A stretch of 47,268 bases of DNA from Myxococcota bacterium. GTDB taxonomy: Bacteria; Myxococcota; XYA12-FULL-58-9. Shown here in pieces: positions 23,120 to 30,988 of the stretch. The translations under genes and the position numbers were made by a program. The first letter of the stretch is position 1, and the number at the start of each line of letters is the position of its first letter. Location: contig JAKLEG010000002.1 in the NCBI GenBank assembly GCA_022703175.1, positions 1 to 47,268 on the forward strand. The letters run 5' to 3'. The notes beneath the pieces are model-generated. The model worked only from the letters and a program-made list of their open reading frames with translations, had not been told where the DNA came from and did no database searches.

Positions 23120-25384
23120 ATGCGTTGTTCTCTCTTGTGGTTGGTTGGGCTGCTGCTTGTGCCGATGGGGGCTGTTGCCGGTGAGGTGCAGTCCAGCGCG
23201 CCTACCGTGGATTTGCAGCTGTTTCATCCGACCGCGGGCGCCAACAACCTCGTAACGGTCGAAACCGGTGACGTCAACAGCCACTTGGGTGTGAGCGTCG
23301 GGTTGAATCTAAACTACGCTGGTAAGCCTTTGGCGGTGCAAATCGTCAACAGTGAAGGTGGTAAAGACGACATTGGCGCCGTGGTTGGCAATCGGGTCGA
23401 TGCAGTGTTGCTTGCGGCCTTGGGTTTGTTCGATGTCGGCGAATTGGGTGTGGCCGTGCCGGTGGTGTGGCAGGGGGGCTTGGATTCAGGCGCCTTGGAG
23501 GGGGCCAACGTCGCCGTGGGGGTCACCAAGCTAACTGCTTATGCGATGGGCGATGTGCGCGTGATTCCGAAGATTCGCTTGCTCAATCTGGGTGACGGCC
23601 TGTTTTCGGCGGCGGTGGTGGGGACGGTGGTGGTGCCGACCGGAACGGCCGACTACGCACGTGAAAACAATATCGTCTACGCTCCATCGGTGGCGCTGTC
23701 GTCGCGAGCCGGCTTTTTGCGCGCCGGTGTTGACGCTGGCTATCGTCTGCGAGATCGCACGCGCCTCGAACCAGTGCCGGGCCAGGTGTTGCTGAACGTC
23801 GACGACGAAGTGTTTGCCAAACTGGGCGTGGCCTTCGACGTGAATATGGGCCAAGGCAAGCCGTTCGAAATTGTTGGTGAGCTGTTTGGTCATACCCCGG
23901 CCAATGATGCCTTTGCGATGAATGCTAAAGCGGGCGCCGACAAGGATCGGCAGTTGAGCCGAACCTCGCTTGAAGGCGACTTGGGCATTCGTTGGAATCT
24001 CACCGACAGCCTCATCCTCACAGGTGGTGCGGGGGGCGGGCTTACGAAGCAGGGCTATGGCCAACCGGTACCACGCGTCTACTTGGGGGTTATGCATTAC
24101 ACCGGCTCTTCGGGCATCGTCGACTCCGACCAAGATGGTGTGCCGGATGCCTCCGATTTGTGTGCTGACAAGAAGGAAGATCGCGACAACTTCGAAGATG
24201 GGGATGGCTGTCCCGAAGCCGACAACGACAAGGATGGCGTCGACGACGAAGATGACCAGTGCCCGAACGAGGCCGAAGATCGGGACGGCCTGATGGATGA
24301 GGATGGCTGTCCCGAGACCGATGCCGATCAAGACGGTGTGCTTGACGAGCAAGACAAGTGCAATGGCCAACTGGAAGACAAAGATGGATTCCAGGATGAC
24401 GATGGTTGCCCAGACCCAGACAACGATGGCGACCATATTGCTGACGGCGTCGACAAATGCCCCGACAAGGCCGAGGACGTGGATGGTTTCCAGGATGAGG
24501 ATGGTTGCCCCGACGAGGACAACGACGGGGATGGCTTGAAGGATTTGGGCGACCTGTGTCCGAACTACCCGGAGGACAAGGACGGCGTGGCCGATGACGA
24601 TGGTTGCCCTGAGGATAACGACGGCGATGGCATTGCCGATGAGCTCGACAAGTGTCCGAACGAAGCCGAAATTTACAACGGCGTCGAAGATGACGATGGT
24701 TGCCCCGAGAAGGTGCAGGCCAAGTCATTGGTGCAAGTCACCGAAGAGAAGATCGTCATCAAGGACATGATCTACTTCAAGACCGGCAGCGCCGGGATTA
24801 TGTCGAAGTCATTCGCGTTGCTCGACCAGGTTGCGGCGGTGCTTAAGAACTACAAGCATCTCAAGAAGGTCCGCATCGAAGGCCACACCGACAACGTCGG
24901 CGGACGCGCCAAGAACGTAAAACTCTCTCGCGAGCGCGCCGAGAGCGTGCGGAAGTATCTGATCGACAAGGGTATTGAGGCCGGGCGGCTGGACTTTGAA
25001 GGCTATGGTCCCGACAAACCGATCGCCTCGAACAAGACGGCCAAGGGCAAGGAGCAAAACCGCCGGGTGGAGTTCGTGATTGTTGAGCAGACGCCTATTG
25101 GCAAGGACGTGAGTGAGGGTCAACGCCCCACGCCGCCGCCAGCGACTGAGCCGGTGTTCGATCTGGGTCCGGCAACCACGCCGCCAGCCACTCCCCCTCC
25201 CGCGGCAGCTCCGGGCGGTGATTCCATGTTTGAGATCGGGCCTGGCCCCGCCGAAGTCACACCTGCGCCCGCCGCGCCAGCCCCCGACGACACCAAGGGC
25301 AAAAAGGGCAAAGGCAAGAAGGGCAAGGGCAAAGAAAAAGACAAGCCGGCGGACCAAGGCGGCGAGGTTAAGTTCGAGTTCTAG
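23120..25384 (+). CDS. OmpA-family outer-membrane protein with six thrombospondin type-3 repeats
   Basis: 754 residues from ATG 23120 (GAAGGGG upstream; an in-frame TTG six bases earlier is less likely). A signal peptide ends near AVAGEV. Residues about 24-330 alternate like a beta-barrel. Residues about 335-531 hold six calcium-binding type-3 repeats of the form D-D-DG--D--D-C. The OmpA peptidoglycan-binding domain follows (about 545-653: IYFKTGSAGI, VRIEGHTDNVGG, LSRERAESVRKYL, NRRVEFV). A Pro-rich stretch and a lysine/glycine tail (GKKGKGKKGKGKEKDKP) close it. It anchors the outer membrane to peptidoglycan through a rigid calcium-loaded stalk. Confidence 0.94.
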   Translation: MRCSLLWLVGLLLVPMGAVAGEVQSSAPTVDLQLFHPTAGANNLVTVETGDVNSHLGVSVGLNLNYAGKPLAVQIVNSEGGKDDIGAVVGNRVDAVLLAALGLFDVGELGVAVPVVWQGGLDSGALEGANVAVGVTKLTAYAMGDVRVIPKIRLLNLGDGLFSAAVVGTVVVPTGTADYARENNIVYAPSVALSSRAGFLRAGVDAGYRLRDRTRLEPVPGQVLLNVDDEVFAKLGVAFDVNMGQGKPFEIVGELFGHTPANDAFAMNAKAGADKDRQLSRTSLEGDLGIRWNLTDSLILTGGAGGGLTKQGYGQPVPRVYLGVMHYTGSSGIVDSDQDGVPDASDLCADKKEDRDNFEDGDGCPEADNDKDGVDDEDDQCPNEAEDRDGLMDEDGCPETDADQDGVLDEQDKCNGQLEDKDGFQDDDGCPDPDNDGDHIADGVDKCPDKAEDVDGFQDEDGCPDEDNDGDGLKDLGDLCPNYPEDKDGVADDDGCPEDNDGDGIADELDKCPNEAEIYNGVEDDDGCPEKVQAKSLVQVTEEKIVIKDMIYFKTGSAGIMSKSFALLDQVAAVLKNYKHLKKVRIEGHTDNVGGRAKNVKLSRERAESVRKYLIDKGIEAGRLDFEGYGPDKPIASNKTAKGKEQNRRVEFVIVEQTPIGKDVSEGQRPTPPPATEPVFDLGPATTPPATPPPAAAPGGDSMFEIGPGPAEVTPAPAAPAPDDTKGKKGKGKKGKGKEKDKPADQGGEVKFEF

Positions 25385-25411
25385 TTCTCCGCTAAACGGT
25401 CGGAGAACTAG
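25381..25411 (+). terminator. Perfect 11-bp hairpin at the end of the OmpA gene
   Basis: CTAGTTCTCCG (25381-25391) and CGGAGAACTAG (25401-25411) pair perfectly around a 9-base loop, with the TAG stop inside the left arm. No T-tract follows, so this may be a factor-dependent end or mRNA-stabilising structure. Placement directly on the stop supports a transcript-end function. Confidence 0.6.
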
Positions 25412-25476
25412 CGCGATGACGTGCACGCTCGCAGGCCGTGCCATGCGCGCTGCAAACCTGCTAGCATCAATCGTGC

Positions 25477-26904
25477 ATGCTCCGCCTGAGGTCTAGTCAC
25501 CGTCCCTTGTTGAGCTACGGTGCGTCGCTGTGGCTTTTGGGCTTATGCAACCCAATGGCTTGCGGTCGAAGCGATTGGATTGTGGCGCGCGGCAACGCTG
25601 ATGCGCCAAGTCATAGCGACTCGGACACGCAGCAAACCGCACAACCATGGGGCAGCTATGCTGCGACGTTGGATGTGCCGGCCTGTCCGAACGTGAGCAA
25701 TTCGACTTTAGTGGTGAACACCACCGCCGAGGATCTCGACGGTGGCCCCACGTTGAGCGACCCGGCGCTGGCCGGCGCGACGTTGTCATTTTTGGAGGCA
25801 ATGCAAATCGCGAAGAACCGCGCCGGCGGCAACACCATCTACTTTGATCCTGCGGTGTTTCCGGTAGACCGAGCTGCCACGATCTGGTTGTCGGGAGAAC
25901 CGCCGCTCGCCAGCGGCCAAACGGACACTTGCATCGATGCTCGTAATCGCGGCGTCATTCTCAACTGGGGTAAAGCCAACATCAGCAACACCTTCAGCCT
26001 TGGAAGCGGCTCGCTGATGGTCGGCCTGACGTTGCTGTACCCTGGCAGCGGCAACTACCTCATGGGTGGCCAGGTTGCCGGTTGCCGACTGGCCACCGAT
26101 GGTTACAGCACGTTTGTCGGCCCCATCGTGGACGTCCTCCATCTCGCTAACAGCACCTTCGGGCCAGGCAATGTGGTGAGTGGCTCCGGCCATTGGGGCC
26201 TCACCGTCGCAGGCAACAACGGCATCGTGCGCGAAAACAGCTTCGGTTACGACCCGCTCACAGGCATCGGCCTCAACAACGTCGAAGCCTTCGATGCTTG
26301 GCCCAACACCGTAGGCGCGCGCTTTGAGTTCGAGGACAACGTCTTCGCTGGCAGCAACACCTTGATTTACAACACGTACAATGTTCGCGGCGTGGTGGAG
26401 CTACGCCGCAACCGCTTCGGTACCACGTGGGCCGGCGAACCTTTGCCGCAACTCGCCTCCGGCGCGACTCCGGGGGGGCTGCGACTCGAAGGCAATCTCG
26501 ATGTAACCGTAGGCCCCGGCAACAGCATCCGCAACGTCGCCACGGCGATCGCTGTGGCAGACAGCGACGATTTGCGCGTGCGTATCACGCAAAACGAGAT
26601 CACCCAGAACGCTCAAGGGATCGTGGCAGTGGGCATGTCAGGCATTGCGACCCTCGGCCTGCCGCCGGGGATGACGTGGGTCAATAGCGCCATCGCTGAA
26701 GGCGTCTGTTATGCTGCCGGCAGCATCGAGCTCTTTTCTGACACTGGACTCCAAGGCGAGAGTTACCTCGGCACCACCCCTTGCGATGTCGGCGCCCCGT
26801 GGCACCTAGAAACGACAATGCCGAGAGGGCGCAACGTCACCGCCATCTTCACTGACACCAGCGGCCGGAGTTCCTCGTTCTCGATAGCGCTGACCGTACC
26901 CTAG
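25477..26904 (+). CDS. Exported right-handed beta-helix protein
   Basis: 475 residues. The N-terminus (RLRSSHRPLLSYGASLWLLGLCNPMACG) is a signal peptide with two cysteines, either of which might be lipidated, though neither has a canonical lipobox. From residue 75 on, short repeating strands rich in Asn, Gly and Val (TIYFDPAVF, VGLTLLYPGSGN, GLTVAGNNGIVRENSFG, VVELRRNRFGTT, LRVRITQNEITQNAQGIV) indicate a parallel beta-helix of the NosD/pectate-lyase type, as in surface adhesins and polysaccharide-binding proteins. No catalytic motif is seen. There is no clear ribosome site at ATG 25477, so the exact start is uncertain. It lies between the OmpA gene and convergent rsgA. Confidence 0.8.
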   Translation: MLRLRSSHRPLLSYGASLWLLGLCNPMACGRSDWIVARGNADAPSHSDSDTQQTAQPWGSYAATLDVPACPNVSNSTLVVNTTAEDLDGGPTLSDPALAGATLSFLEAMQIAKNRAGGNTIYFDPAVFPVDRAATIWLSGEPPLASGQTDTCIDARNRGVILNWGKANISNTFSLGSGSLMVGLTLLYPGSGNYLMGGQVAGCRLATDGYSTFVGPIVDVLHLANSTFGPGNVVSGSGHWGLTVAGNNGIVRENSFGYDPLTGIGLNNVEAFDAWPNTVGARFEFEDNVFAGSNTLIYNTYNVRGVVELRRNRFGTTWAGEPLPQLASGATPGGLRLEGNLDVTVGPGNSIRNVATAIAVADSDDLRVRITQNEITQNAQGIVAVGMSGIATLGLPPGMTWVNSAIAEGVCYAAGSIELFSDTGLQGESYLGTTPCDVGAPWHLETTMPRGRNVTAIFTDTSGRSSSFSIALTVP

Positions 26905-26957
26905 CAAAGGCGGCACCACGGCTGTGTGACGAGGGCTCGCAGGGCACCAAGACGACG

Positions 26958-28043
26958 TTACGTCTGCCCCTTGAAGCGCCGCAGCCGCGCCACCTCATCG
27001 TGCATAGCACTCCACACGCGCTCGGATTGGCGCTGCAGGTGGACGTTTTGGCGCCGTTCAAAAGCTCGCGCTTCGCGTTGTAGTTTTTGGAAGTGCTCAA
27101 AGCGTTCGGCGGCAAGCTCGCCTGACGCCAGCGCAGCCTGGACTGCGCAACCTGGTTCAGAGGCATGTTGGCAGTCGCCAAAGCGGCACTGGTTGGCCAG
27201 ACTGCAGATCTCCTCAAAGACGTTTTCGAGTCCGGCGTCATCGCACAACTGCAACTCGCGCATCCCAGGCGTGTCGAGCACCAGGCCCCCTTGTGGCAAC
27301 ACGACAAGCTGACGGTGGCTGGTGGTGTGTCGACCGCGTTCATCGCTTGTGCGTACCGCCCCCGTGGGCAAGAGCGCAGCGCCAAACAGAACGTTCACCA
27401 GCGTCGATTTACCTGCTCCTGACGAGCCCACCATCGCTCCCGTAACCCCTTCTGTGAGCAGTGCCCGAACGGGCGCGAGCCCCACGCCGTTTAGCGCATC
27501 GGTGACAAGCACCGCCACGCCTGGGCTGTGCCGTTCGACCTCCGCTTGGCGAAGTGCCACATCGGCACATAGATCGGCTTTGTTCAGGATCACCGTCGGC
27601 TGGGCACCACTGGCCCAAACGCGTGCGAGGTAACGCTCGATGCGTCGCACGTTGTAATCGTGGTCGAGTCCACAGACGATGAGCACTTGGTCAACGTTGG
27701 CGGCGATGACCTGGGTACGTCCTTCCCGTCCGGCGGCGCCGCGCTCAAATATCGTGCGGCGATTGAAGAGTCGCTCGATGATCGCGAGTCGGTCTTTATC
27801 GGGCGGGTTCTTCAACAACACCCAGTCCCCCACGCCCGGGAGACTGGTTTCCTGAAGCTCCAGGCGCAGCCGACCCGAGAGTTGCGCTTGGCCTGAGCCT
27901 AGCTCGGACATGACATCGTAAGCGCCGCGGTGCTCGGCCACGATGCGCGCAGGAATGGCTGGGGCGGCCTGCCAGGCCTCGTACTGTGCTTGAAAAAAGC
28001 TGTCAAAACCTAAGGTTGATAGTGAAACCACGACACTCTCCAT
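26958..28043 (-). CDS. rsgA: Ribosome small-subunit biogenesis GTPase RsgA
   Basis: 361 residues. The circularly permuted GTPase order is visible: G4 NKAD at 154-157, then G1 GSSGAGKST at 206-214, then G3 DTPG. An OB-fold precedes them and the zinc site C-X4-C-X-H-X5-C follows (CRFGDCQHASEPGC). RsgA checks late 30S maturation and releases RbfA. The first 35 residues (through AWQAAPAIPARIVAEHRG) match the usual N-terminal extension. Length is normal. The call is secure; expression signals are not obvious. Confidence 0.97.
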   Translation of the reverse strand: MESVVVSLSTLGFDSFFQAQYEAWQAAPAIPARIVAEHRGAYDVMSELGSGQAQLSGRLRLELQETSLPGVGDWVLLKNPPDKDRLAIIERLFNRRTIFERGAAGREGRTQVIAANVDQVLIVCGLDHDYNVRRIERYLARVWASGAQPTVILNKADLCADVALRQAEVERHSPGVAVLVTDALNGVGLAPVRALLTEGVTGAMVGSSGAGKSTLVNVLFGAALLPTGAVRTSDERGRHTTSHRQLVVLPQGGLVLDTPGMRELQLCDDAGLENVFEEICSLANQCRFGDCQHASEPGCAVQAALASGELAAERFEHFQKLQREARAFERRQNVHLQRQSERVWSAMHDEVARLRRFKGQT

Positions 28044-28296
28044 GACACCGTGCGCCCATCACGCACGACGAAACGCAGCCACACCGCAACTGGCAGTGAG
28101 CTTGCGCATTGGGATCCCAAGCGACAAGAACCGCAGCACGACAAGGCTTTAAACGCCTTTGCCGCGCCAAGTTTCCTACGCCCGATCCAATAGGAGAGCC
28201 TTAACGAACATCCACCCTCAAGCGCCCAACGGCGCGTGTACTGTCGTGAAGTTTAGCGATTGGGGATGCCGCGGTCAAACTCAAGGCGAGCAGGCG

Positions 28297-28992
28297 CTAG
28301 AGCAACACGGCCATGAGGCAAACGTTGCCGTCGGGTGTGCTACAGACGCCGTTATCCCCACAATCGTCGCCAATGCTGCAAGGCGTGGCGGTGAGTCGCC
28401 AGCAGGTTTGCGCGTTGATGCAAATCTCGCCCGTTCCACATGTGCCGCTGGTTGAACAAGGCTTGTGATCGGCAGAAGCGTAGGAACAACCGTGGGTGGC
28501 ACAAACGCCTCTTCCCACCGCGCAATCGGCGTGGGTCGCACAGTTGAACGTGTAAGTGCAGGAAGCGTCGGTGATGTTGCAAAACTGGTGCGCATCGCAA
28601 TCGGCGTTGTCGTTACAGCTGACGCCCGTTGAGGCCAAACAGGTATCGCTGACGCAGCTGCAGGGCGCGTCGCTTGGGCAGGTGATGCCGGAGATGTCAG
28701 GATAGCGCTCTGCATTGCACTCGCGATTGTCGTTGTGGCACGGTCGGTAAGTGGCGTAGCTCACCAGGTCGGTGAACTCAACACAGCCTTCGGTGGAACA
28801 GTAGCTGTTGCACTCCCGATGGGCAGTGCACGCCTCGCCCACGGGCAGAGCCCCTGTGGTGTCCTCATCTCCGAGGCCGTTGAGCACCGCGCAGGCGCTG
28901 CTGGCGCTAACACAGAGGATCACCACTTCAAGGCGGCATGATACGCGATGTCTGTCACAGGCTCGTGGCGGGACGAATGGGTGTAAGCTCAC
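28297..28992 (-). CDS. Cysteine-rich lipoprotein
   Basis: 231 residues from GTG 28992; no ATG fits and the start is uncertain. The signal region ends VILCVSASSAC, a plausible lipobox. The mature part has about 27 cysteines in repeats such as C--NADCDAHQFCN, C-THADCAVGRGVC and CGTGEIC, resembling Dickkopf/EGF-like disulfide-rich modules common in Myxococcota exported proteins. It should be disulfide-bonded on the cell surface or in the periplasm. No enzymatic motif. The 250 bases between it and rsgA show no gene. Confidence 0.7.
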   Translation of the reverse strand: MSLHPFVPPRACDRHRVSCRLEVVILCVSASSACAVLNGLGDEDTTGALPVGEACTAHRECNSYCSTEGCVEFTDLVSYATYRPCHNDNRECNAERYPDISGITCPSDAPCSCVSDTCLASTGVSCNDNADCDAHQFCNITDASCTYTFNCATHADCAVGRGVCATHGCSYASADHKPCSTSGTCGTGEICINAQTCWRLTATPCSIGDDCGDNGVCSTPDGNVCLMAVLL

Positions 28993-29062
28993 GCCCGAGA
29001 CTGTAGCGGACTGGGCGGCCTACGGCCATCCCCGTCGCCTCGATACCTGCATTGTAAAGTGG

Positions 29063-29395
29063 CTAGTTTTCCGCCTCAAAAGCCAGGCCCGCGCCATCGG
29101 CCTCGTTGTCGCGCGAGTAGCCGATCCACTTAACGGTGGCCAGCATGATCACCGGGTTTTCCTGCCACTCGGGTTTGAAAGTGAGCACCACGGTGTCGCC
29201 TTGCTGCAAGAACTTAATGGCGTGCTCGGCGGTCGGGTCATGCTCGGCGTCGGGGGCCGCCGCTGAGAAAAAGGCGCCGCTGCCACTGATGTCGCGTAAC
29301 AGTCCCATCGCGTTCATGCCGCCAAGCTTGCAAGCGGCTCGCCAGCGGATGGGCACACGCGCCTCCAGACGCTTGTCAGAATTGCTGGTGGACAT
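29063..29395 (-). CDS. PilZ-domain protein, candidate c-di-GMP receptor
   Basis: 110 residues from ATG 29395 behind AAGGAGG. The PilZ ligand motif is intact: RLEAR (R-X3-R) at residues 9-13 and DISGSG (D-X-S-X2-G) in the middle, followed by a barrel strand that ends GAGLAFEAEN. Stand-alone PilZ proteins bind cyclic di-GMP and act by contacting other proteins, often in motility or polysaccharide export. No partner gene is adjacent. The 168 bases upstream to the DUF2378-like gene hold nothing recognisable. Confidence 0.88.
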   Translation of the reverse strand: MSTSNSDKRLEARVPIRWRAACKLGGMNAMGLLRDISGSGAFFSAAAPDAEHDPTAEHAIKFLQQGDTVVLTFKPEWQENPVIMLATVKWIGYSRDNEADGAGLAFEAEN

Positions 29396-29563
29396 GCGGC
29401 CTCCTTCCCTAAGCCTCTAGGCTAGGGACGCCATCCACACTTGGCTACTGCATTCGCCTATGCAGAAACTTCATAGTTGACAGACTCAGGCGTCAACGCT
29501 GGCAAGGGTCGTGCAAGCTTGACAGATGCGATTTGTCGAGACGCGAGGGCTATGCGCTAAAGC

Positions 29564-30184
29564 TTAGGCTGCTGTCCAGCGCGCGGTGAATACAGTGCTG
29601 GTGTTGCCGCTCTCCAAAGCGCTAACCGTTGGCTCCTTAGCCGAGGCTGCGGCCAACGCTGCTCTGAAGCCGCAGCCGATGATCTGCAGCTCCAGGTTGG
29701 AAAACAGGTGCGCGGGGTAGGTCAGCTCCAAATGAATCAAGCGCGTGTTCCCCTCTTGCGTGGAAGAGGTGGAGCGAAGCTCGGTGCCGCGCGAAAACGA
29801 ACTCCAGCGTTTGGCGACACCCATCACCAAAAGTGTGGGTGACATCAACAGCATCAACGCGCGAAACGCCGGGCGTCGATAGGTCGCCACGGCATCCTCA
29901 TAAGCCCACGTCAGCAACGCATCGTCTGAAGGAAATACCGCGTCGCGTGCAGCCAGATGGATGGCGGTAACCAGCGTGGTTGGAATCCACGACGAGGAGT
30001 CCATCGAGGCGAGCACTTGCTTGGATACCATCGCTTCGAACGCCGGCCCGGCCGCCGCCATCAAGCGATCCCGCAAGACCAACCCGACTTCTGCTTTGGA
30101 TTGGCACTGCGGGTATGAATCCAAGCCGTTTGGCAGGCTTGCGAGATACGTCGAGACGCGAGGTAACATCGATACTTGAGCCAT
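29564..30184 (-). CDS. DUF2378 (TIGR02265) family protein
   Basis: 206 residues from ATG 30184, preceded by GGGAG at good spacing; the longer open frame lacks a ribosome site. The pattern LASLPNGLDSYPQCQSKAEV, SSSWIPTTLVTAIHLAARDAVF, LLTWAYEDAVATYRRPAFRALML, SPTLLVMGVAKRWSSFSRGTEL and LELTYPAHLFS matches my memory of the myxobacterial paralogous family TIGR02265, whose function is unknown. It is the best taxonomic clue in the window. It lies divergent to the argR operon. Confidence 0.7.
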   Translation of the reverse strand: MAQVSMLPRVSTYLASLPNGLDSYPQCQSKAEVGLVLRDRLMAAAGPAFEAMVSKQVLASMDSSSWIPTTLVTAIHLAARDAVFPSDDALLTWAYEDAVATYRRPAFRALMLLMSPTLLVMGVAKRWSSFSRGTELRSTSSTQEGNTRLIHLELTYPAHLFSNLELQIIGCGFRAALAAASAKEPTVSALESGNTSTVFTARWTAA

Positions 30185-30450
30185 GGTGTGAACTCCCACG
30201 TTCGCGGGGGTCCTATCTGCCCCCGAGTCCAGCCACACCCCCATAGGCATTTGAGTTAGCACGCCTCTGGGTGCTTGAGTAGGGCAACATTGGTGGCGCG
30301 TCATTTTCCTGTGTTGATCCGAGGCAAAAGCCACGATCTCTCGGTTGGATCTTGCCGTTGTCGGAGCCCGCTGTGGCAGGGAGTTAGGCAGCGGTGGCTG
30401 TTTGCGCACAAGCATCGAAGAAATATTTCGCAGTGCAGCATGAAATCTGT

Positions 30451-30496
30451 TGCATTCTTATGCGCATGTGGGTACTGGCATGCGCATCAAAATGCA
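30451..30496. promoter_or_regulatory. Two mirrored ARG-box-like sites upstream of argR
   Basis: TGCAT-TCTT-ATGCG (30451-30464) and CGCAT-CAAA-ATGCA (30483-30496) are near-palindromes of the ARG-box type (TGAAT-N4-ATTCA in E. coli) and are mirror images of each other. Their centres are 32 bases apart, about three helical turns. The second ends 18 bases before argR. A weak promoter-like pair, TTGCGC (30402-30407) and TATTTC (30424-30429), lies upstream. In the 330-base gap between the DUF2378 and argR genes these are the only clear elements. They suggest ArgR autoregulation of the whole operon. Confidence 0.5.
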
Positions 30497-30514
30497 ACGT
30501 GGCGGACGGTAACG

Positions 30515-30988
30515 ATGCCTATGAAGTCGGATATTTGGGAAAAACGTCAGCAGGTCATTCGCAAGATCTTGGCGCGTGAGGTGATTGCCAGTCAGGACGA
30601 GTTGCTGATTCGCCTAGCCGCGCAGGGCTTTGAGGTTACGCAGTCCAGCGTCTCGCGTGATTTGGCGGAGTTGGGCGCGTTCAAGCGGGAGGGGCGCTAT
30701 GTGACTGAGCGCGCGCTACCTGAGCTGCCGGTCACCGATCTGTTTGACGAAGTCGCGCAGGCGATTCAGAGCGTCACGGCGGCGGGGCCGCATCTGCTAG
30801 TGGTAAAGACCCCGCCCGGTTTGGCTCCTGCAGTGAGCGCGGCCATTGACCAATGGGACACCAAAGATGTCGCCGGCACCGTGGCGGGCGATGACACGCT
30901 GTTTGTCGCCGTCGTCGGCAAGCGCGAGCAAACGCGAGTGCAAGCGCTGCTCCTGCGCTGCGCCAAAGGAGTGAATCATGGCCAGTAA
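30515..30988 (+). CDS. argR: Arginine repressor family regulator
   Basis: 157 residues from ATG 30515; ATG 30521 is a close alternative. The winged helix has the DNA-contact motif TQSSVSRDLAELGAFK, nearly identical to ArgR/AhrC. The C-terminal arginine-binding domain is seen in LLVVKTPPGLAPAVSAAIDQ and the GTVAGDDTLFVAV strand with the conserved GD for arginine binding. ArgR works as a hexamer with arginine as co-repressor. It is the first gene of an eight-gene arginine operon and overlaps argG by 11 bases. Confidence 0.93.
   Translation: MPMKSDIWEKRQQVIRKILAREVIASQDELLIRLAAQGFEVTQSSVSRDLAELGAFKREGRYVTERALPELPVTDLFDEVAQAIQSVTAAGPHLLVVKTPPGLAPAVSAAIDQWDTKDVAGTVAGDDTLFVAVVGKREQTRVQALLLRCAKGVNHGQ

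Noticed and set aside
23531-24436. A 301-codon reverse frame opposite the OmpA gene
   Set aside because: It mirrors the acidic repeat region (giving hydrophobic Ile/Val runs) and lacks start signals.
24120-24715. Possible tandem DNA repeat or CRISPR-like array in the OmpA gene
   Set aside because: The periodicity comes from coded calcium-binding protein repeats with diverged DNA; there are no identical repeats with unique spacers.
30185-30514. Upstream extension of argR to 30275
   Set aside because: The extra residues are basic and random, with no ribosome site, and would swallow the ARG-box-like sites; the helix-turn-helix domain starts normally at 30515.
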